DNA of 64,000 bases from Bradymonas sp963697525 (GCA_963697525.1 OY969087.1:2914001-2978000); one strand, 5' to 3'. Shown: positions 8,101-17,364, counted from the first letter of the stretch. Program-made: numbers and translations. The notes: generated from the letters alone by a model not told the origin.

Positions 8101-9879
8101 ATGGATTGGCAGAGGCGAAGGCACGTAGTGGTCGTTGGATGCTTGGTGTGGATGGCCGCGAGCGGCTGTGGCAGCGACGCCTCGACGGGCGGCCACCAGA
8201 TCTCGCCCAGCGACTGGCAGGTCCAGCGTCTCTTTCCCACCGCCGACAAGACCGGCTTCCAATTCGACGGCTGCTTGTACGACTCGCCGATGCGCTTCGA
8301 GGGGGCCGACGGCCCCGAGATTGTGGCGATGGGGGCCGCGGGCACCATCGCCGGACTCGACCCGCAAACGGGCGAAAAGAAGTGGTCGTTCAAGCTTCCC
8401 GCTCCCGACGGGCGCAAGGTCCTGGCCATCGCACAGCCCGCGTGGATCGACGACCACCGCATCGTCGTGGCCTATCATACCCTGCCGGGCGACACTCAGA
8501 AGATCGAGCCGGGCGCGCGCCGGCTTAGTCAGCAAGTCACCGTCGTCGATCTAGCCGCCCACGCCGTCGACGAGGACTTCGGCACCGTCGAGCTCGAGGC
8601 CAACCTCGACGGCAACGACGGCGGCGAGGTCCCCTTTCGGCCGGGGCACTCCCTGGCACGTCCCGACCTGGTCATCGGCAAGCTCGACGGCGACCAGTTC
8701 GGCAAGGTCTACGTCACCTCGGGCAATACCCGGGATATCCAGCCGTGGCACGGGTGGGCCTTCGAGGTCGACCTGGATGTGTGGAAAGAGCAGGGCGCTC
8801 AGGCGGCGGTGACCTCCACGCTGGTGACCACGCCCGAGCCCGACGCCAACTGCGGGCAGGAGGGCACCGGCGGATCGCGTGAGCGCTCGTGCGGCGGCGG
8901 CCTGTGGGGGCCGGCGGGACCGCTCGTCGTCGACAAGCCCGGCGGCTACGAGATGTTTCTCGCCCCCGGCAACGGCCAACTCGATCTGACTCGCCACGAC
9001 TACGCCAATACCCTGATGCGGGTGGGGCCGGGGCTATCCTTCGACCCCGGCTGTGATCCCACGGCGTGTGCCGATTTCGATCCCGACCAGCCCTCACAGG
9101 CGTGCATGGAGTCGTGCGACAACCTGTGGATCCCGCGCATGACCGGCCAGGACAGCGAGCCGCCGGATCCGTGGGATGGGCGCTGCGATGGGCTGAGCGT
9201 TTTCGCCTGCTACGCCAGGCTCGATTATATGGGCGGCAGCGCGCCGGCCTACGTGGAGGTGGGCGGCTACAAGACCCTCAATTATCCCACCAAGGATGGT
9301 CACCTCTATCTCATCGACGAGACCCACCTGGGCACGCAATTCGACCGGCTCAAGCTCGTCGATACCTGCGGGGCTGACGGCGATGCCTGCCGGTGGTCGT
9401 GGGCGGGTATGGCCGTCACCCAGCCGCTGGTCGCTCACGACGGCGACAAGCCCATCTTGATGGTCCCGACGTTCATGCCCGACAAGACCCATCCGGCCGG
9501 GGTGGTCGCGGTGACCATCGAGGTCGGCGACGACGGACCGCACTACAAGCGGCTGTGGGAGTTCCCCAACTTCGACGACCCCGAGGCCGTGCAGCGCTTT
9601 CGCGAGCATCCCTCGCGCATGGCCCTTTCTCGGCTGGGCGACGACGGTCCGCAGGTGGCCTGGATCGTCGAGCCCGGCCGCGGGGGCAAGCCCGGCCACC
9701 TCATCGGGCTGGACGTCACCGACGGCACGCGCCTCTTCGAGGTGGCGTTGTCCGGTCACGGTTGGAAGTATACCGTGCCGCTCATCAGCGATGACACCGT
9801 GTATGTCTCCTCGTGCAAGGCCGATGTCGGCCCCGGCCACGTCGAGGCTTTCCGGTTGACGCCTCAGTCCCCCAAATAA
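8101..9879 (+). CDS. Lipoprotein with PQQ-type beta-propeller features
   Basis: A 592-residue lipoprotein whose signal peptide ends in MAASGC (Cys 23). The mature protein has propeller-like blades, for example GTIAGLDPQTGEKKWSF, typical of PQQ-enzyme-repeat proteins, and DGHLYLIDETHLG later on. It also has several Cys pairs that may form disulfides (CGGGLWG, DPGCDPTACADFD). No calcium or quinone ligand set of a true dehydrogenase was recognised, so a structural or binding role at the envelope is more likely than catalysis. The ATG at 8101 is preferred to the GTG at 8095 because AGGTGG sits five bases before it. Confidence 0.75.
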   Translation: MDWQRRRHVVVVGCLVWMAASGCGSDASTGGHQISPSDWQVQRLFPTADKTGFQFDGCLYDSPMRFEGADGPEIVAMGAAGTIAGLDPQTGEKKWSFKLPAPDGRKVLAIAQPAWIDDHRIVVAYHTLPGDTQKIEPGARRLSQQVTVVDLAAHAVDEDFGTVELEANLDGNDGGEVPFRPGHSLARPDLVIGKLDGDQFGKVYVTSGNTRDIQPWHGWAFEVDLDVWKEQGAQAAVTSTLVTTPEPDANCGQEGTGGSRERSCGGGLWGPAGPLVVDKPGGYEMFLAPGNGQLDLTRHDYANTLMRVGPGLSFDPGCDPTACADFDPDQPSQACMESCDNLWIPRMTGQDSEPPDPWDGRCDGLSVFACYARLDYMGGSAPAYVEVGGYKTLNYPTKDGHLYLIDETHLGTQFDRLKLVDTCGADGDACRWSWAGMAVTQPLVAHDGDKPILMVPTFMPDKTHPAGVVAVTIEVGDDGPHYKRLWEFPNFDDPEAVQRFREHPSRMALSRLGDDGPQVAWIVEPGRGGKPGHLIGLDVTDGTRLFEVALSGHGWKYTVPLISDDTVYVSSCKADVGPGHVEAFRLTPQSPK

Positions 9880-9915
9880 TAGCTAATAGCGCGACCCGCT
9901 TCGGAGAATCCAACG

Positions 9916-10770
9916 ATGGAACGAGCTCTGGTCATCGGCGCCACCGGCTATGTCGGCCGCCACATCGTGCGCGCCCTGGTGCATAGCGAAATCGAGGTGG
10001 AGGCGATGCGCCGGTGGAATAGCAATCCGGCGGCGATCGCCCGGCTCGGCGTGCAGACGGTGGTCGCGGACCTACTCGACGAGGAGAGCCTGCTGGAGGT
10101 GCTTCCCGGCTACAACTACGTGTTCATGGCCGCCGCACCCGACCCCGCCCAGGACGGGTGGGCCTACCTGCGCGAGAGCGTCACCGGCATGCGCAACCTG
10201 TTGGCGGTCGCCCGTGAGGTCGACGTCGAGCGGGTGGTGGTCACCAGCTGCGCGACCACCGTCGCCGCGCCGCCCAAAGGCGCTTTGTCGACGGCCGAGG
10301 ACGTCTATCTTCCCGGCAGCGCCGGCAGCAATATCGTCGAGGCACAATATGCCGCCGAGCAGGAATGCTTTCGCCAGGCCGCCGACGGGCTCGACCTGGT
10401 GATTCTATGTCCGGGAGTTTGCATCGGAGACGACGCCGTGTTGCCGTCGCGTAAACTCGTCTCGCGGCTGTCGGCCAAGACGCGCGTCAACGTGGTCGAC
10501 GTCGACGACGTCGCCCGTGCCCACGTGGCCGCCGCGCGCCGCCAGTACTTCGGCGAGCGCCTGGTGCTCGGCGGCGAGAATACGACCATCGGCGAACTCT
10601 ACGAGCGCCTGGGCCCCTCGGGGGCGGGCTCGCGCAGGCTGGGGCGCTACGACGTCCAGTTGAGCGACGACGCCGACCAGATCCGTCACCTGGCGCTCTT
10701 CGAGGCCGGAGTATGGTTGGATTCGTCGCGCGCCGAACACGAGCTTGGCTTTCGGCCGCGCTCATTGTGA
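9916..10770 (+). CDS. Atypical NAD(P)-binding SDR / epimerase-like protein
   Basis: A 284-residue extended-SDR protein with the nucleotide loop IGATGYVGRHIVRAL at the N-terminus and a typical DVDDVARAHVAA segment. The catalytic Tyr-x3-Lys pair of epimerases and reductases is not seen: the expected place reads NIVEAQYAAEQE, with Gln where Lys should be. It may be an NmrA-like sensor or an enzyme with altered chemistry. A GGAG lies nine bases before the ATG. The 3' end overlaps the 3' end of the convergent response-regulator gene by 9 bp. Confidence 0.8.
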   Translation: MERALVIGATGYVGRHIVRALVHSEIEVEAMRRWNSNPAAIARLGVQTVVADLLDEESLLEVLPGYNYVFMAAAPDPAQDGWAYLRESVTGMRNLLAVAREVDVERVVVTSCATTVAAPPKGALSTAEDVYLPGSAGSNIVEAQYAAEQECFRQAADGLDLVILCPGVCIGDDAVLPSRKLVSRLSAKTRVNVVDVDDVARAHVAAARRQYFGERLVLGGENTTIGELYERLGPSGAGSRRLGRYDVQLSDDADQIRHLALFEAGVWLDSSRAEHELGFRPRSL

Positions 10771-12804
10771 GACGGCATTGCCGATGACAATCTGGTTCTT
10801 GCCGGCGTCTTTGGCCTGGTAGAGGCGCTCGTCGGCGGCGTTGAGCAGGTGGTCGGCCTCCATGCCGTCGTCGGGGAATTGGGCGATGCCGGCGCTGAAG
10901 GTCACCTGGAAGGGCACGCCGTCGGCGCCCTCGAACTCCATGGATTCGAACTCCGTGAGGATGCGCCCGAGCACCTTCCTGGCCGTGGCGGCGTCCTCGT
11001 TGACGATGGCCACGGCGAACTCCTCGCCGCCCCAGCGCCCGCGCAGATCTTCAAAGCGAAATCGGTTTTGCAAAAGGCGGCCCAGCCCGGCGAGCACGCG
11101 GTCGCCGGCGATGTGGCCGTGGGTGTCGTTAATCTGCTTGAAGTCGTCGAGGTCGAGCAGGCAAAACGCCAGCGGTTTTCCCTTGCGTTTGACCTCGGAG
11201 ATGCGCGCGGCCACCGACTCCAAAAACGCCCGGCGGGTCAGCAGGCCGGTCAACAGGTCGCGGTCGGCGCGCTGGCGCATGATCCGCGAGCGGTCGATGC
11301 GCACCTCGATGCGCGCCAGCAGCTCCTCGCTGACCACCGGCTTGGTCAAAAAGTCGTCGCCCCCGGCGCGAAAGGCGGCCACGCGGGTGTCGATGCCGCT
11401 CTTGTCGCTGACGAAGAGCACGGGGACGTCCTGCCAGCGCGGGATCGTGCGCAACATCCGACACAGGTCGAAGCCGCTGACCCCGGGCATCAGCGCGTTG
11501 ATCACCAGCGCGTCCGGGTTGGTGCGCTCGAGCTGCTGGAGCACGTCGGTGGAGTCGTCCAGGTGGGCCAGGATCATCTCGTTGGCCTCGAAGAGATGGC
11601 GCGCGCCGCGCACGAATTGCTCGTCGTCGTCGATGACCAGCACGGTGGGCCGGGCCGCACGCTTGATGGAGACGAGCTGGTGGACGGCCTGGGAGAACTC
11701 CGAGCTGTCGACGGGCTTGTCCAAGAAGAGCACCGCGCCGACGTGGGCGGCCTGGACGCGGTCGCGCAGCTTTCCCTTCTCGGAGATGAACGCCAGCGGG
11801 ATGGGCGGGTGGTCTCGGCGCGCGCGAATCTGGCGCACCAGATCATAGGGGTGGAAGGCGCCGCCCATGTCCACGTTGATGAAGATCGCCTCGACGCCGT
11901 CGCCGCAGCGGTCGAGCTCGGCCAGCGCGTCGGCGGTCGAGGTCGCCTGGCACACGTGGATGAGCAATTGCTCGCCGAGGGTCGTGGCCTTGTCGACGAA
12001 GGTGGCGTCGTCGTCGACCAAAAGCACCGTCGAGGTCGGCGGCGGCGCGGACTCGCGGCTGGGCTCGCGGCGCTGCTCGCGGCTGCTCTGCACGTGCAGC
12101 GAGGAGGCGCGCGCGTTGCGAAGCGCGGTATCGACCTCGCCCCAGGCCCCCGGGCGCTCCTGGACGTCGACCTGCTCGACGCGGTCGAGCGCCTGCTCCA
12201 GGGCGCTGGCGGACTGGCCGATCTCGAAGTAGCCGTGCCGGCTCGACGCGCTCTGAATGCGCCGAGCGACCTGGCGCACCTCGCGCAACTCGCTGACGTC
12301 GACGCGCTCGCGCCGGGCGCTTCGCACCCGCTCGGACAGCTCCTCGAGCTCGGCGCGAAGCTCGTCGATGAACGCATCGCGCATCTGGCCGACCTCGCGC
12401 TCGACGGTGGCGTCGGCCGCCAGCGTGTCGTGCTCGGGGGCGTTGAGCAGGCTGTCGACCTGCACGCCGAACTCCAGCGGGGCGATGGGCTTGTGCAACA
12501 CCAGCGAGACGTCGAGTTCGTGCATCAATCGGTCGTACAGCCGGGAATCCTGCTGGAAGAAGGTCGACAAGAAGATGACCTTGCCCTCGCCGCGCTCGCC
12601 GGCGGTCGTCGTCAGAAAGCCCACCCCGCTGGCGTCGTCGAGTTCGCTGTCGACCACGAACAGATCGTAGCGGCGCTGGGCACATTGCGCCACGGCGCTC
12701 GAGGCGTGGGCGGCGTGCTCGACCGAATAGCCCCGACGGGTCAGAATGCGCGCATACAGTTGGCGACGACGGGCGTCGGAATCGATGAGTAGGATGGTCT
12801 TCAT
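10762..12804 (-). CDS. Three-REC diguanylate cyclase
   Basis: A 680-residue cytoplasmic signalling protein predicted to make cyclic di-GMP from two GTP. Order: REC1 (1-120, phospho-acceptor Asp 52 and Lys 105), a helical Hpt-like segment (about 140-235) with no phosphorylatable His at the expected spot (ARRIQSAS), REC2 (258-375), REC3 (387-500) and GGDEF (515-680). The GGDEF motif is GGEEF (592-596) with an upstream I-site RFED (583-586), so it is probably active and product-inhibited. REC2 and REC3 carry Asn instead of the acceptor Asp (Asn 310 in FINVDM; Asn 436 in VINALMPG). The start MKTILLID is chosen because REC domains begin there. Confidence 0.9.
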   Translation of the reverse strand: MKTILLIDSDARRRQLYARILTRRGYSVEHAAHASSAVAQCAQRRYDLFVVDSELDDASGVGFLTTTAGERGEGKVIFLSTFFQQDSRLYDRLMHELDVSLVLHKPIAPLEFGVQVDSLLNAPEHDTLAADATVEREVGQMRDAFIDELRAELEELSERVRSARRERVDVSELREVRQVARRIQSASSRHGYFEIGQSASALEQALDRVEQVDVQERPGAWGEVDTALRNARASSLHVQSSREQRREPSRESAPPPTSTVLLVDDDATFVDKATTLGEQLLIHVCQATSTADALAELDRCGDGVEAIFINVDMGGAFHPYDLVRQIRARRDHPPIPLAFISEKGKLRDRVQAAHVGAVLFLDKPVDSSEFSQAVHQLVSIKRAARPTVLVIDDDEQFVRGARHLFEANEMILAHLDDSTDVLQQLERTNPDALVINALMPGVSGFDLCRMLRTIPRWQDVPVLFVSDKSGIDTRVAAFRAGGDDFLTKPVVSEELLARIEVRIDRSRIMRQRADRDLLTGLLTRRAFLESVAARISEVKRKGKPLAFCLLDLDDFKQINDTHGHIAGDRVLAGLGRLLQNRFRFEDLRGRWGGEEFAVAIVNEDAATARKVLGRILTEFESMEFEGADGVPFQVTFSAGIAQFPDDGMEADHLLNAADERLYQAKDAGKNQIVIGNAVSQ

Positions 12805-12952
12805 ACGACTACCATGCCGTGCTGGAGGCGCTGATTGTGGGGGGAGGTGTCCATCAACAAAGGTAAGCACCAGGCGGGGCAGGGCAACGGCGGCCGCGGT
12901 CGCCCCAAACGCACGAGAGGCGCCGATTCGCGCCATCCGCGAATCCGCGCCT

Positions 12953-12992
12953 CTCACTCGATCACTCGATCACTCGATCACTCGATCACTCC
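12953..12992. repeat. 8-bp tandem array (ATCACTCG), about five units
   Basis: Five near-perfect copies of an octamer lie at the 3' end of the HPPD gene. The HPPD stop codon (12986-12988, minus strand) falls within one unit. The same octamer forms a second array at 41782-41829. Confidence 0.85.
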
Positions 12993-14137
12993 GTCGTCCC
13001 CGCGAGCTCGCCGAGCTGGTCGCGCTCGATGGCCTCGAACAACGCGCGGAAGTTGCCGCCGCCAAAGCCGCGGTCACCCTTGCGCTGGATGAGCTCGATG
13101 AAGAACGGACCGGCGTCGGGCTCGTCGTAGAACTGCGCGGCTTCTTTCATGAAGATCTGCAGCAGGTAGCCCTCGTCGCTGCCGTCGACCAGAATGCCCA
13201 GCTCCTCGAGCACCTCCCAGTCCTCGTCGATGGACGCCACGCCCTGCTTGGCGAGGTCGTCGGGCCGCGAGGCGTAGTAGGTCGACGGGGTGAACAGGAA
13301 TTCCACGCCGCGCCCGTTGAGCTCGCGCACCGTGGAGATGATGTCCTCGACCTCGAAGGCGGCGTGCTGGACGCCGGGGCCGCCGAAGTCCTCCAGGTAT
13401 TTCTGGATCTGCGAGCGGTTGAAGTAGGGGCGCGCCGGCTCGTTGTTGGCGAATTTGGTGGCGCTCTCCGGGTCCCACGTCACGATCGATTTCAGCCCCG
13501 AGCCGGTGCCGGCATCCGGGTTGACGTCGCTGGTATGGAAGGAGATCTCCCAGAATTGCTCCATGCCCAGCACGCTTTTATACCAGTCGATATACGGCTT
13601 GAGGGTGCGCATATTCGACGTCAGGTGGTCGATATGCGACATGTTGAACTCGTTGGTGGGCTCGTGGCCGGTGGCCTCGAAGCCGGGGGCGTAGCCGGCA
13701 TATTCGACCTTTTCGACGAAGCCGAAGGTGGCGTTGCCCAGGGGGCTGGCGATCTCGAAGCTGCGGTAGCGCCCGCCGTCGCGCTCCTCTTCGCGGATGG
13801 CGTCGATGAACGTCGCCCCGCGCTTCTCCAGGCGGTTCCAGGCTTGCTGGGCGTCGCGCACGCGGAAGTTGACGGTGGCGATGCCGGCGGTGTGGAATTT
13901 GCGGTGATAGGCGGCAAAGGAATCGTCGCGCTGCGACTCGATGACCTCGATGGTGATGTCGCCGGCCTGGAAGACCTCCGCGCGGTCGCCGGTCTCCTGC
14001 TGCCAGTCGGGCGTCGACGTCGCCACGTGCGCAAACCCGAGCTTGTCGGTGTAAAAGTCGTGGCTGCGCGCCAGATCCAGGGTCACGAAGCGCAGGCCGT
14101 CGTAGCCCACGATGCCCAGATTCTTAATATCCGCCAT
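12986..14137 (-). CDS. hppD: 4-hydroxyphenylpyruvate dioxygenase
   Basis: A 383-residue cytoplasmic iron dioxygenase that converts 4-hydroxyphenylpyruvate to homogentisate in tyrosine breakdown. It has the two-barrel VOC fold of the family. The Fe(II) ligands are visible in order: His in MSHIDHLTSN, His in GVQHAAFEVED, and Glu in GPFFIELIQRKGD. Length is normal for bacterial HPPD. The start MADIKNLG has GGAG at a good distance; the open upstream extension is not protein-like. The gene stands alone, with no homogentisate dioxygenase or other tyrosine-catabolic gene in the window. A short inverted repeat lies about 60 bp upstream. Confidence 0.95.
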   Translation of the reverse strand: MADIKNLGIVGYDGLRFVTLDLARSHDFYTDKLGFAHVATSTPDWQQETGDRAEVFQAGDITIEVIESQRDDSFAAYHRKFHTAGIATVNFRVRDAQQAWNRLEKRGATFIDAIREEERDGGRYRSFEIASPLGNATFGFVEKVEYAGYAPGFEATGHEPTNEFNMSHIDHLTSNMRTLKPYIDWYKSVLGMEQFWEISFHTSDVNPDAGTGSGLKSIVTWDPESATKFANNEPARPYFNRSQIQKYLEDFGGPGVQHAAFEVEDIISTVRELNGRGVEFLFTPSTYYASRPDDLAKQGVASIDEDWEVLEELGILVDGSDEGYLLQIFMKEAAQFYDEPDAGPFFIELIQRKGDRGFGGGNFRALFEAIERDQLGELAGTTE

Positions 14138-14197
14138 GGTTGATCTCCGTTTTGAGGAGAGCCGCCCGAATCGGGAAACTCCACTATTTGGGTAGGA

Positions 14198-14219
14198 ACG
14201 TAGCTCGCGTAAGCTACGT
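14198..14219. promoter_or_regulatory. Inverted repeat upstream of hppD
   Basis: ACGTAGCT-CGCGTA-AGCTACGT, an 8-bp perfect palindrome with a 6-bp spacer, lies between the divergent hppD and HD-hydrolase genes. It could be an operator for either, or simply a hairpin. No T run follows, so it is not a classical terminator. Confidence 0.4.
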
Positions 14220-14412
14220 GTCGAGTAGCGAAATTCTTGCGCCGTGTAAAGGCGATGGCTCGCCGGTGGCGTGCCCTCGGGCACCGGCCTGAGCGTCGCG
14301 CGAATTCACCTGCGGGCGAGGCGCTCGTCTTGCGGATCGGCGACGTGTGATTTATTGAGAACCGCATCGGTGAACGCGTGCACATCTTCAGAAAACTGCC
14401 CCTGGGGCCAGC

Positions 14413-15006
14413 ATGACGAGTGAGAATATCGACGTCGACAGCCTGCTGCGCCTGGTCGCGCGCACCGAGCGCCTGGAGGGCTTTCCGCGCACCGGCTGGG
14501 TGGTGTGTGGGGTGCAGGGGCCGGAGTCGGTGGCCGCCCACGTCTGGGAGATGACGGTGGTGGCGATGTGGCTGGCCGACCACGTCGACGAGGAGGTCGA
14601 CGTCGAGCGCGTGCTGCGCATCGCCTTGCTCCACGACATCGGCGAGGCGCTGCTGACCGACTTGCCCTGGCCGGTCAAAAAGTTCCTCGGCGCCGAGGCG
14701 ATCGCCCAGGGGGAGGCGCGTGCGGTGGACACCGTGCTCACCGATGCTCCCGACACCTGGCGAAAGGCGGTGGGCGCCTACGAAGCGGCGACCACCCTGG
14801 AGGCGCGCATCGTCAAGGCCGCCGATCGCATTCAAATGCTCGCCAAGGCGCTGCAGTACCGATCGCAGGGCCGCGGCGACGTGCGCCGCTTCTTCGAGGA
14901 AGGCCGAAGTTTCGACGACTTCGGCATTCCACTGGTGCGCGCGGTGCTCGACCGCCTGCGCGAGCATTGGGAGAACGACGACTGGTTCCCCGCCCACTTC
15001 GACTAG
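14413..15006 (+). CDS. HD-domain phosphohydrolase, YfbR-like
   Basis: A 197-residue protein with the metal-binding set of HD hydrolases: His 43 in ESVAAHVWEM, His 74-Asp 75 in LLHDIGEALL, and a later Asp in KAADRIQML. The order and spacing match the YfbR/HD_3 group, which removes the 5'-phosphate from deoxynucleoside monophosphates. The exact substrate cannot be read here. It is divergent from hppD and 28 bp upstream of an epimerase-like gene on the same strand. Confidence 0.85.
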   Translation: MTSENIDVDSLLRLVARTERLEGFPRTGWVVCGVQGPESVAAHVWEMTVVAMWLADHVDEEVDVERVLRIALLHDIGEALLTDLPWPVKKFLGAEAIAQGEARAVDTVLTDAPDTWRKAVGAYEAATTLEARIVKAADRIQMLAKALQYRSQGRGDVRRFFEEGRSFDDFGIPLVRAVLDRLREHWENDDWFPAHFD

Positions 15007-15034
15007 ACGCCGCTCGCAGCGGCCAGCGACGACC

Positions 15035-16036
15035 ATGGCACAAAAACCCAAGATTCTCGTGGTGGGCGCCACCGGCTTCATCGGCGCGCACACGGCGCGC
15101 GCCCTGGCCGCGGCCGGCTACCCGGTGCGCGCCACCCGCCGGGCGAGCAGCCCGATCTGGCACCTGAGCGACGTCGAGGTGGAGTGGGTCGAGGCCGACC
15201 TGGATGACGCGGCGTCGTTGAGCGCCGCGCTCGATGGCTGCCTGGGAGTGATCCACGCCGCCGGGTTTTATCCGCGCGACGGCGTCGACGTCGACGCGGC
15301 GAGACGGCGCGGCGTCGCGCAGATGCGCCACCTGCTCGACGTCTGCCTCGAGCGGCGCATCCCCCGGCTAGTCTACGTCTCCAGCCCGGCCACCCTGGGC
15401 GCCGGCGCCGATCCCGACGCCGAGCGCGCCGAGGCCGATCTCTATGTGCCCGGCACCGTTGCCGACGCCTATTTCGAGACCAAATGGGCGATGGAGGCCG
15501 AGATTTATCGGTATGTGCGCCGCGGGCTTCCGGTGGTGATCACCATCCCGGCGGCCGTCTTTGGCCCCGGCGACGTCAAGCCCACCACCGGGGAGCTGCT
15601 GGTGCGCCTGGCCGACGGGCGGCTGCCCGCGGTCGTGGGCGACGCCCTCGACGCGGTCGACGTGCGCGATGTCGCCGACAGCCTGGTACGCGCGCTGGAG
15701 CGAGGCCGGCCGGGGCGGCGCTACGTGCTCGGAGGCACCAACACCAGCGTCGACGACTTCGTCAGCCTGGTCTGCGAGCTCGCCGGGGCCGACAAGCCGC
15801 GGTTTCACCTGCCCAGCTCGCCGGTGCGCCACCTGGCCCGCGCCGCCGAGCGGCTGGTGCGCCGGGTGGGCCTCGACGCCCCGCCGATGGTCGTCGGCGT
15901 CGACCTCGCCGTCTACTCGCGCCCGCTCAACAGCGACCGTGCCCGCGCTGAGCTCGACCATCACAGCCGCCCCTTGCGCACCACCCTCGCCGACGCCCTC
16001 GCCTGGTTCGACGAGCACGGCTACCTTCGCGACTAG
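15035..16036 (+). CDS. NAD-dependent epimerase/reductase (extended SDR)
   Basis: A 333-residue extended SDR with glycine loop VGATGFIGAHTARAL and catalytic Tyr-x3-Lys in AYFETKWAME, followed by IPAAVFGPGDVKPT. It resembles dihydroflavonol-reductase-like and hopanoid-associated sugar epimerases. The substrate is unknown, but a sugar or lipid precursor is plausible. The start at 15035 (MAQKPKILVVG) puts the glycine loop at the usual distance from the N-terminus. Unlike the SDR at 9916, the catalytic residues are intact. Confidence 0.85.
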   Translation: MAQKPKILVVGATGFIGAHTARALAAAGYPVRATRRASSPIWHLSDVEVEWVEADLDDAASLSAALDGCLGVIHAAGFYPRDGVDVDAARRRGVAQMRHLLDVCLERRIPRLVYVSSPATLGAGADPDAERAEADLYVPGTVADAYFETKWAMEAEIYRYVRRGLPVVITIPAAVFGPGDVKPTTGELLVRLADGRLPAVVGDALDAVDVRDVADSLVRALERGRPGRRYVLGGTNTSVDDFVSLVCELAGADKPRFHLPSSPVRHLARAAERLVRRVGLDAPPMVVGVDLAVYSRPLNSDRARAELDHHSRPLRTTLADALAWFDEHGYLRD

Positions 16037-16212
16037 CCTCCCACGACCTCGGCCAGGCATCCTCACACACTGCTGGACCGAATTTTCAATGTCTGTTATT
16101 GTAACTTTCGTCAAATGTGCAAAAGTGGCATCCGAGCAACGCTGGCGCCCGATGTGAACGGGCCCTGTGACCATTTACCTAGCTTGGGCTCACCTGTCGG
16201 GAGGTTTCCCCC

Positions 16213-17079
16213 ATGGCGAAGAAGAAACTGCTAATCGCGGCCTTTATCGTCGGTGCTTTCGCCGCGCTACTGGTCTACCTGTACCACCAGCAGCAAGAGA
16301 AGAAGGTCGAGACCTTCATGGCGGACCAGGTCGAGGTCATCAAGGCGGCGCGCGACATCCCGGCGGGCACCCCGTTGACCGAGGACAAGGTCACCAGCGA
16401 GAAGGTGCCGCGGCGCTTCCTGCCGCCGAACCCGATTCAGAAGTCGGAGTTCGACATCTATGCCGGGACCCCCGTGGCCTCCCACATCGAGGAGGGCGCG
16501 ATGATCCTGACCAGCGATTTCGCGGTCTCGGAGGTCTCGAGCAACCTGTCGAGCAAGATTCCCCCCGGTGAGCGCGCCATGTCCATCCCGGTGGACAATA
16601 TCAGCGGGATCTCCGGGCTGCTTCGCCCGGGCGATCGCGTCGATATACTGGGCACCTTCCCGGTGGGCAGCAAAGATCAGGTCATCCAGGAGGCCGGCGG
16701 CGGCCAGAGCGTGGGCTACGTGACCATGACCCTGTTGCAGAACGTGACCTTGCTGGCCGTCGGCCAGGAGATCTCCGGGGTCAACGTCGGCCGCCAGCAG
16801 GGCTCCGGACGCGCCCGCGGCGGCTACAGCACGGTGACCGCGTCGGTGACCATCGACGAGGCCGAGCTGTTGACCATCGCGCAGACGCGCGGCGAGCTGA
16901 TGCTGTTGTTGCGTCACAACGAGGACGTCGAGATCGGCTCGGTCAAGCGCAAGACCCTCAAGCAGGTGCTCGAGGATCTGGAGGTCATCAACCGGGCCCG
17001 CGAAGTGCGCATCAAACACCGCGCGCCCAAGACAAAGAAGGACGACACGATCAAGATCTACCGCGGCGGACATAAGTAA
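16213..17079 (+). CDS. cpaB: Flp pilus assembly protein CpaB/RcpC
   Basis: A 288-residue inner-membrane-anchored periplasmic protein of the Tad pilus. An N-terminal signal anchor (residues 4-22) is followed by a SAF domain (IKAARDIPAGTPLTEDK) and the CpaB core (SIPVDNISGISGLLRPGDRVD). CpaB works with the secretin encoded next. GGAGG lies just upstream of the start. It is the first gene of the Tad locus but is separated from the secretin gene by a strong terminator-like hairpin. Confidence 0.93.
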   Translation: MAKKKLLIAAFIVGAFAALLVYLYHQQQEKKVETFMADQVEVIKAARDIPAGTPLTEDKVTSEKVPRRFLPPNPIQKSEFDIYAGTPVASHIEEGAMILTSDFAVSEVSSNLSSKIPPGERAMSIPVDNISGISGLLRPGDRVDILGTFPVGSKDQVIQEAGGGQSVGYVTMTLLQNVTLLAVGQEISGVNVGRQQGSGRARGGYSTVTASVTIDEAELLTIAQTRGELMLLLRHNEDVEIGSVKRKTLKQVLEDLEVINRAREVRIKHRAPKTKKDDTIKIYRGGHK

Positions 17080-17106
17080 TCTGTGCACGGTGGGCGGTCA
17101 GACGAC

Positions 17107-17168
17107 AACGGTGCGGAGTCATCTCCCAGGACGAAGCAACAGGGGAGTACTCCGCACCGTTGTTTTTT
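17107..17168 (+). terminator. Intrinsic terminator between cpaB and the secretin gene
   Basis: Arms AACGGTGCGGAGT (17107-17119) and ACTCCGCACCGTT (17149-17161) pair perfectly over 13 bp and are followed by GTTTTTT. This is the strongest intrinsic terminator in the window. It implies that cpaB is transcribed apart from, or only partly with, the downstream pilus genes. Confidence 0.8.
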
Positions 17169-17230
17169 GGGCCCATGCGATCGGTCGCGCGAGTCGGCGC
17201 AGAGTTTTCGATGAGACCCCAGAAGTTTAC

Positions 17231-17259
17231 TTATCAGATTGGACTTCTTGGGGTAGAGT
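17231..17259 (+). promoter_or_regulatory. Possible promoter for the secretin operon
   Basis: TTATCA and TAGAGT, separated by 17 bp, lie after the terminator and about 105 bp before the secretin start. The match to sigma-70 consensus is modest (4/6 and 4/6). Position supports the call more than sequence does. Confidence 0.3.
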
Positions 17260-17364
17260 TACCACAAAATACTCACGCTTTTCGAGTTGAGCCCCTCGAG
17301 ACTGGGTTTTCGAAATTGCTGGCGCGACCCAAGTCGTGCGCCACAGGCTGTATAGAGGAGTGAG

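Noticed and set aside
10849..12792. 647-codon frame opposite the diguanylate cyclase
   Set aside because: The minus-strand REC/GGDEF motifs are unambiguous; the plus-strand frame is compositional.
12953..12992. Octamer array considered as an attachment site or origin element
   Set aside because: No integrase, DnaA-box cluster or AT-rich zone is nearby; the simple-sequence explanation suffices.
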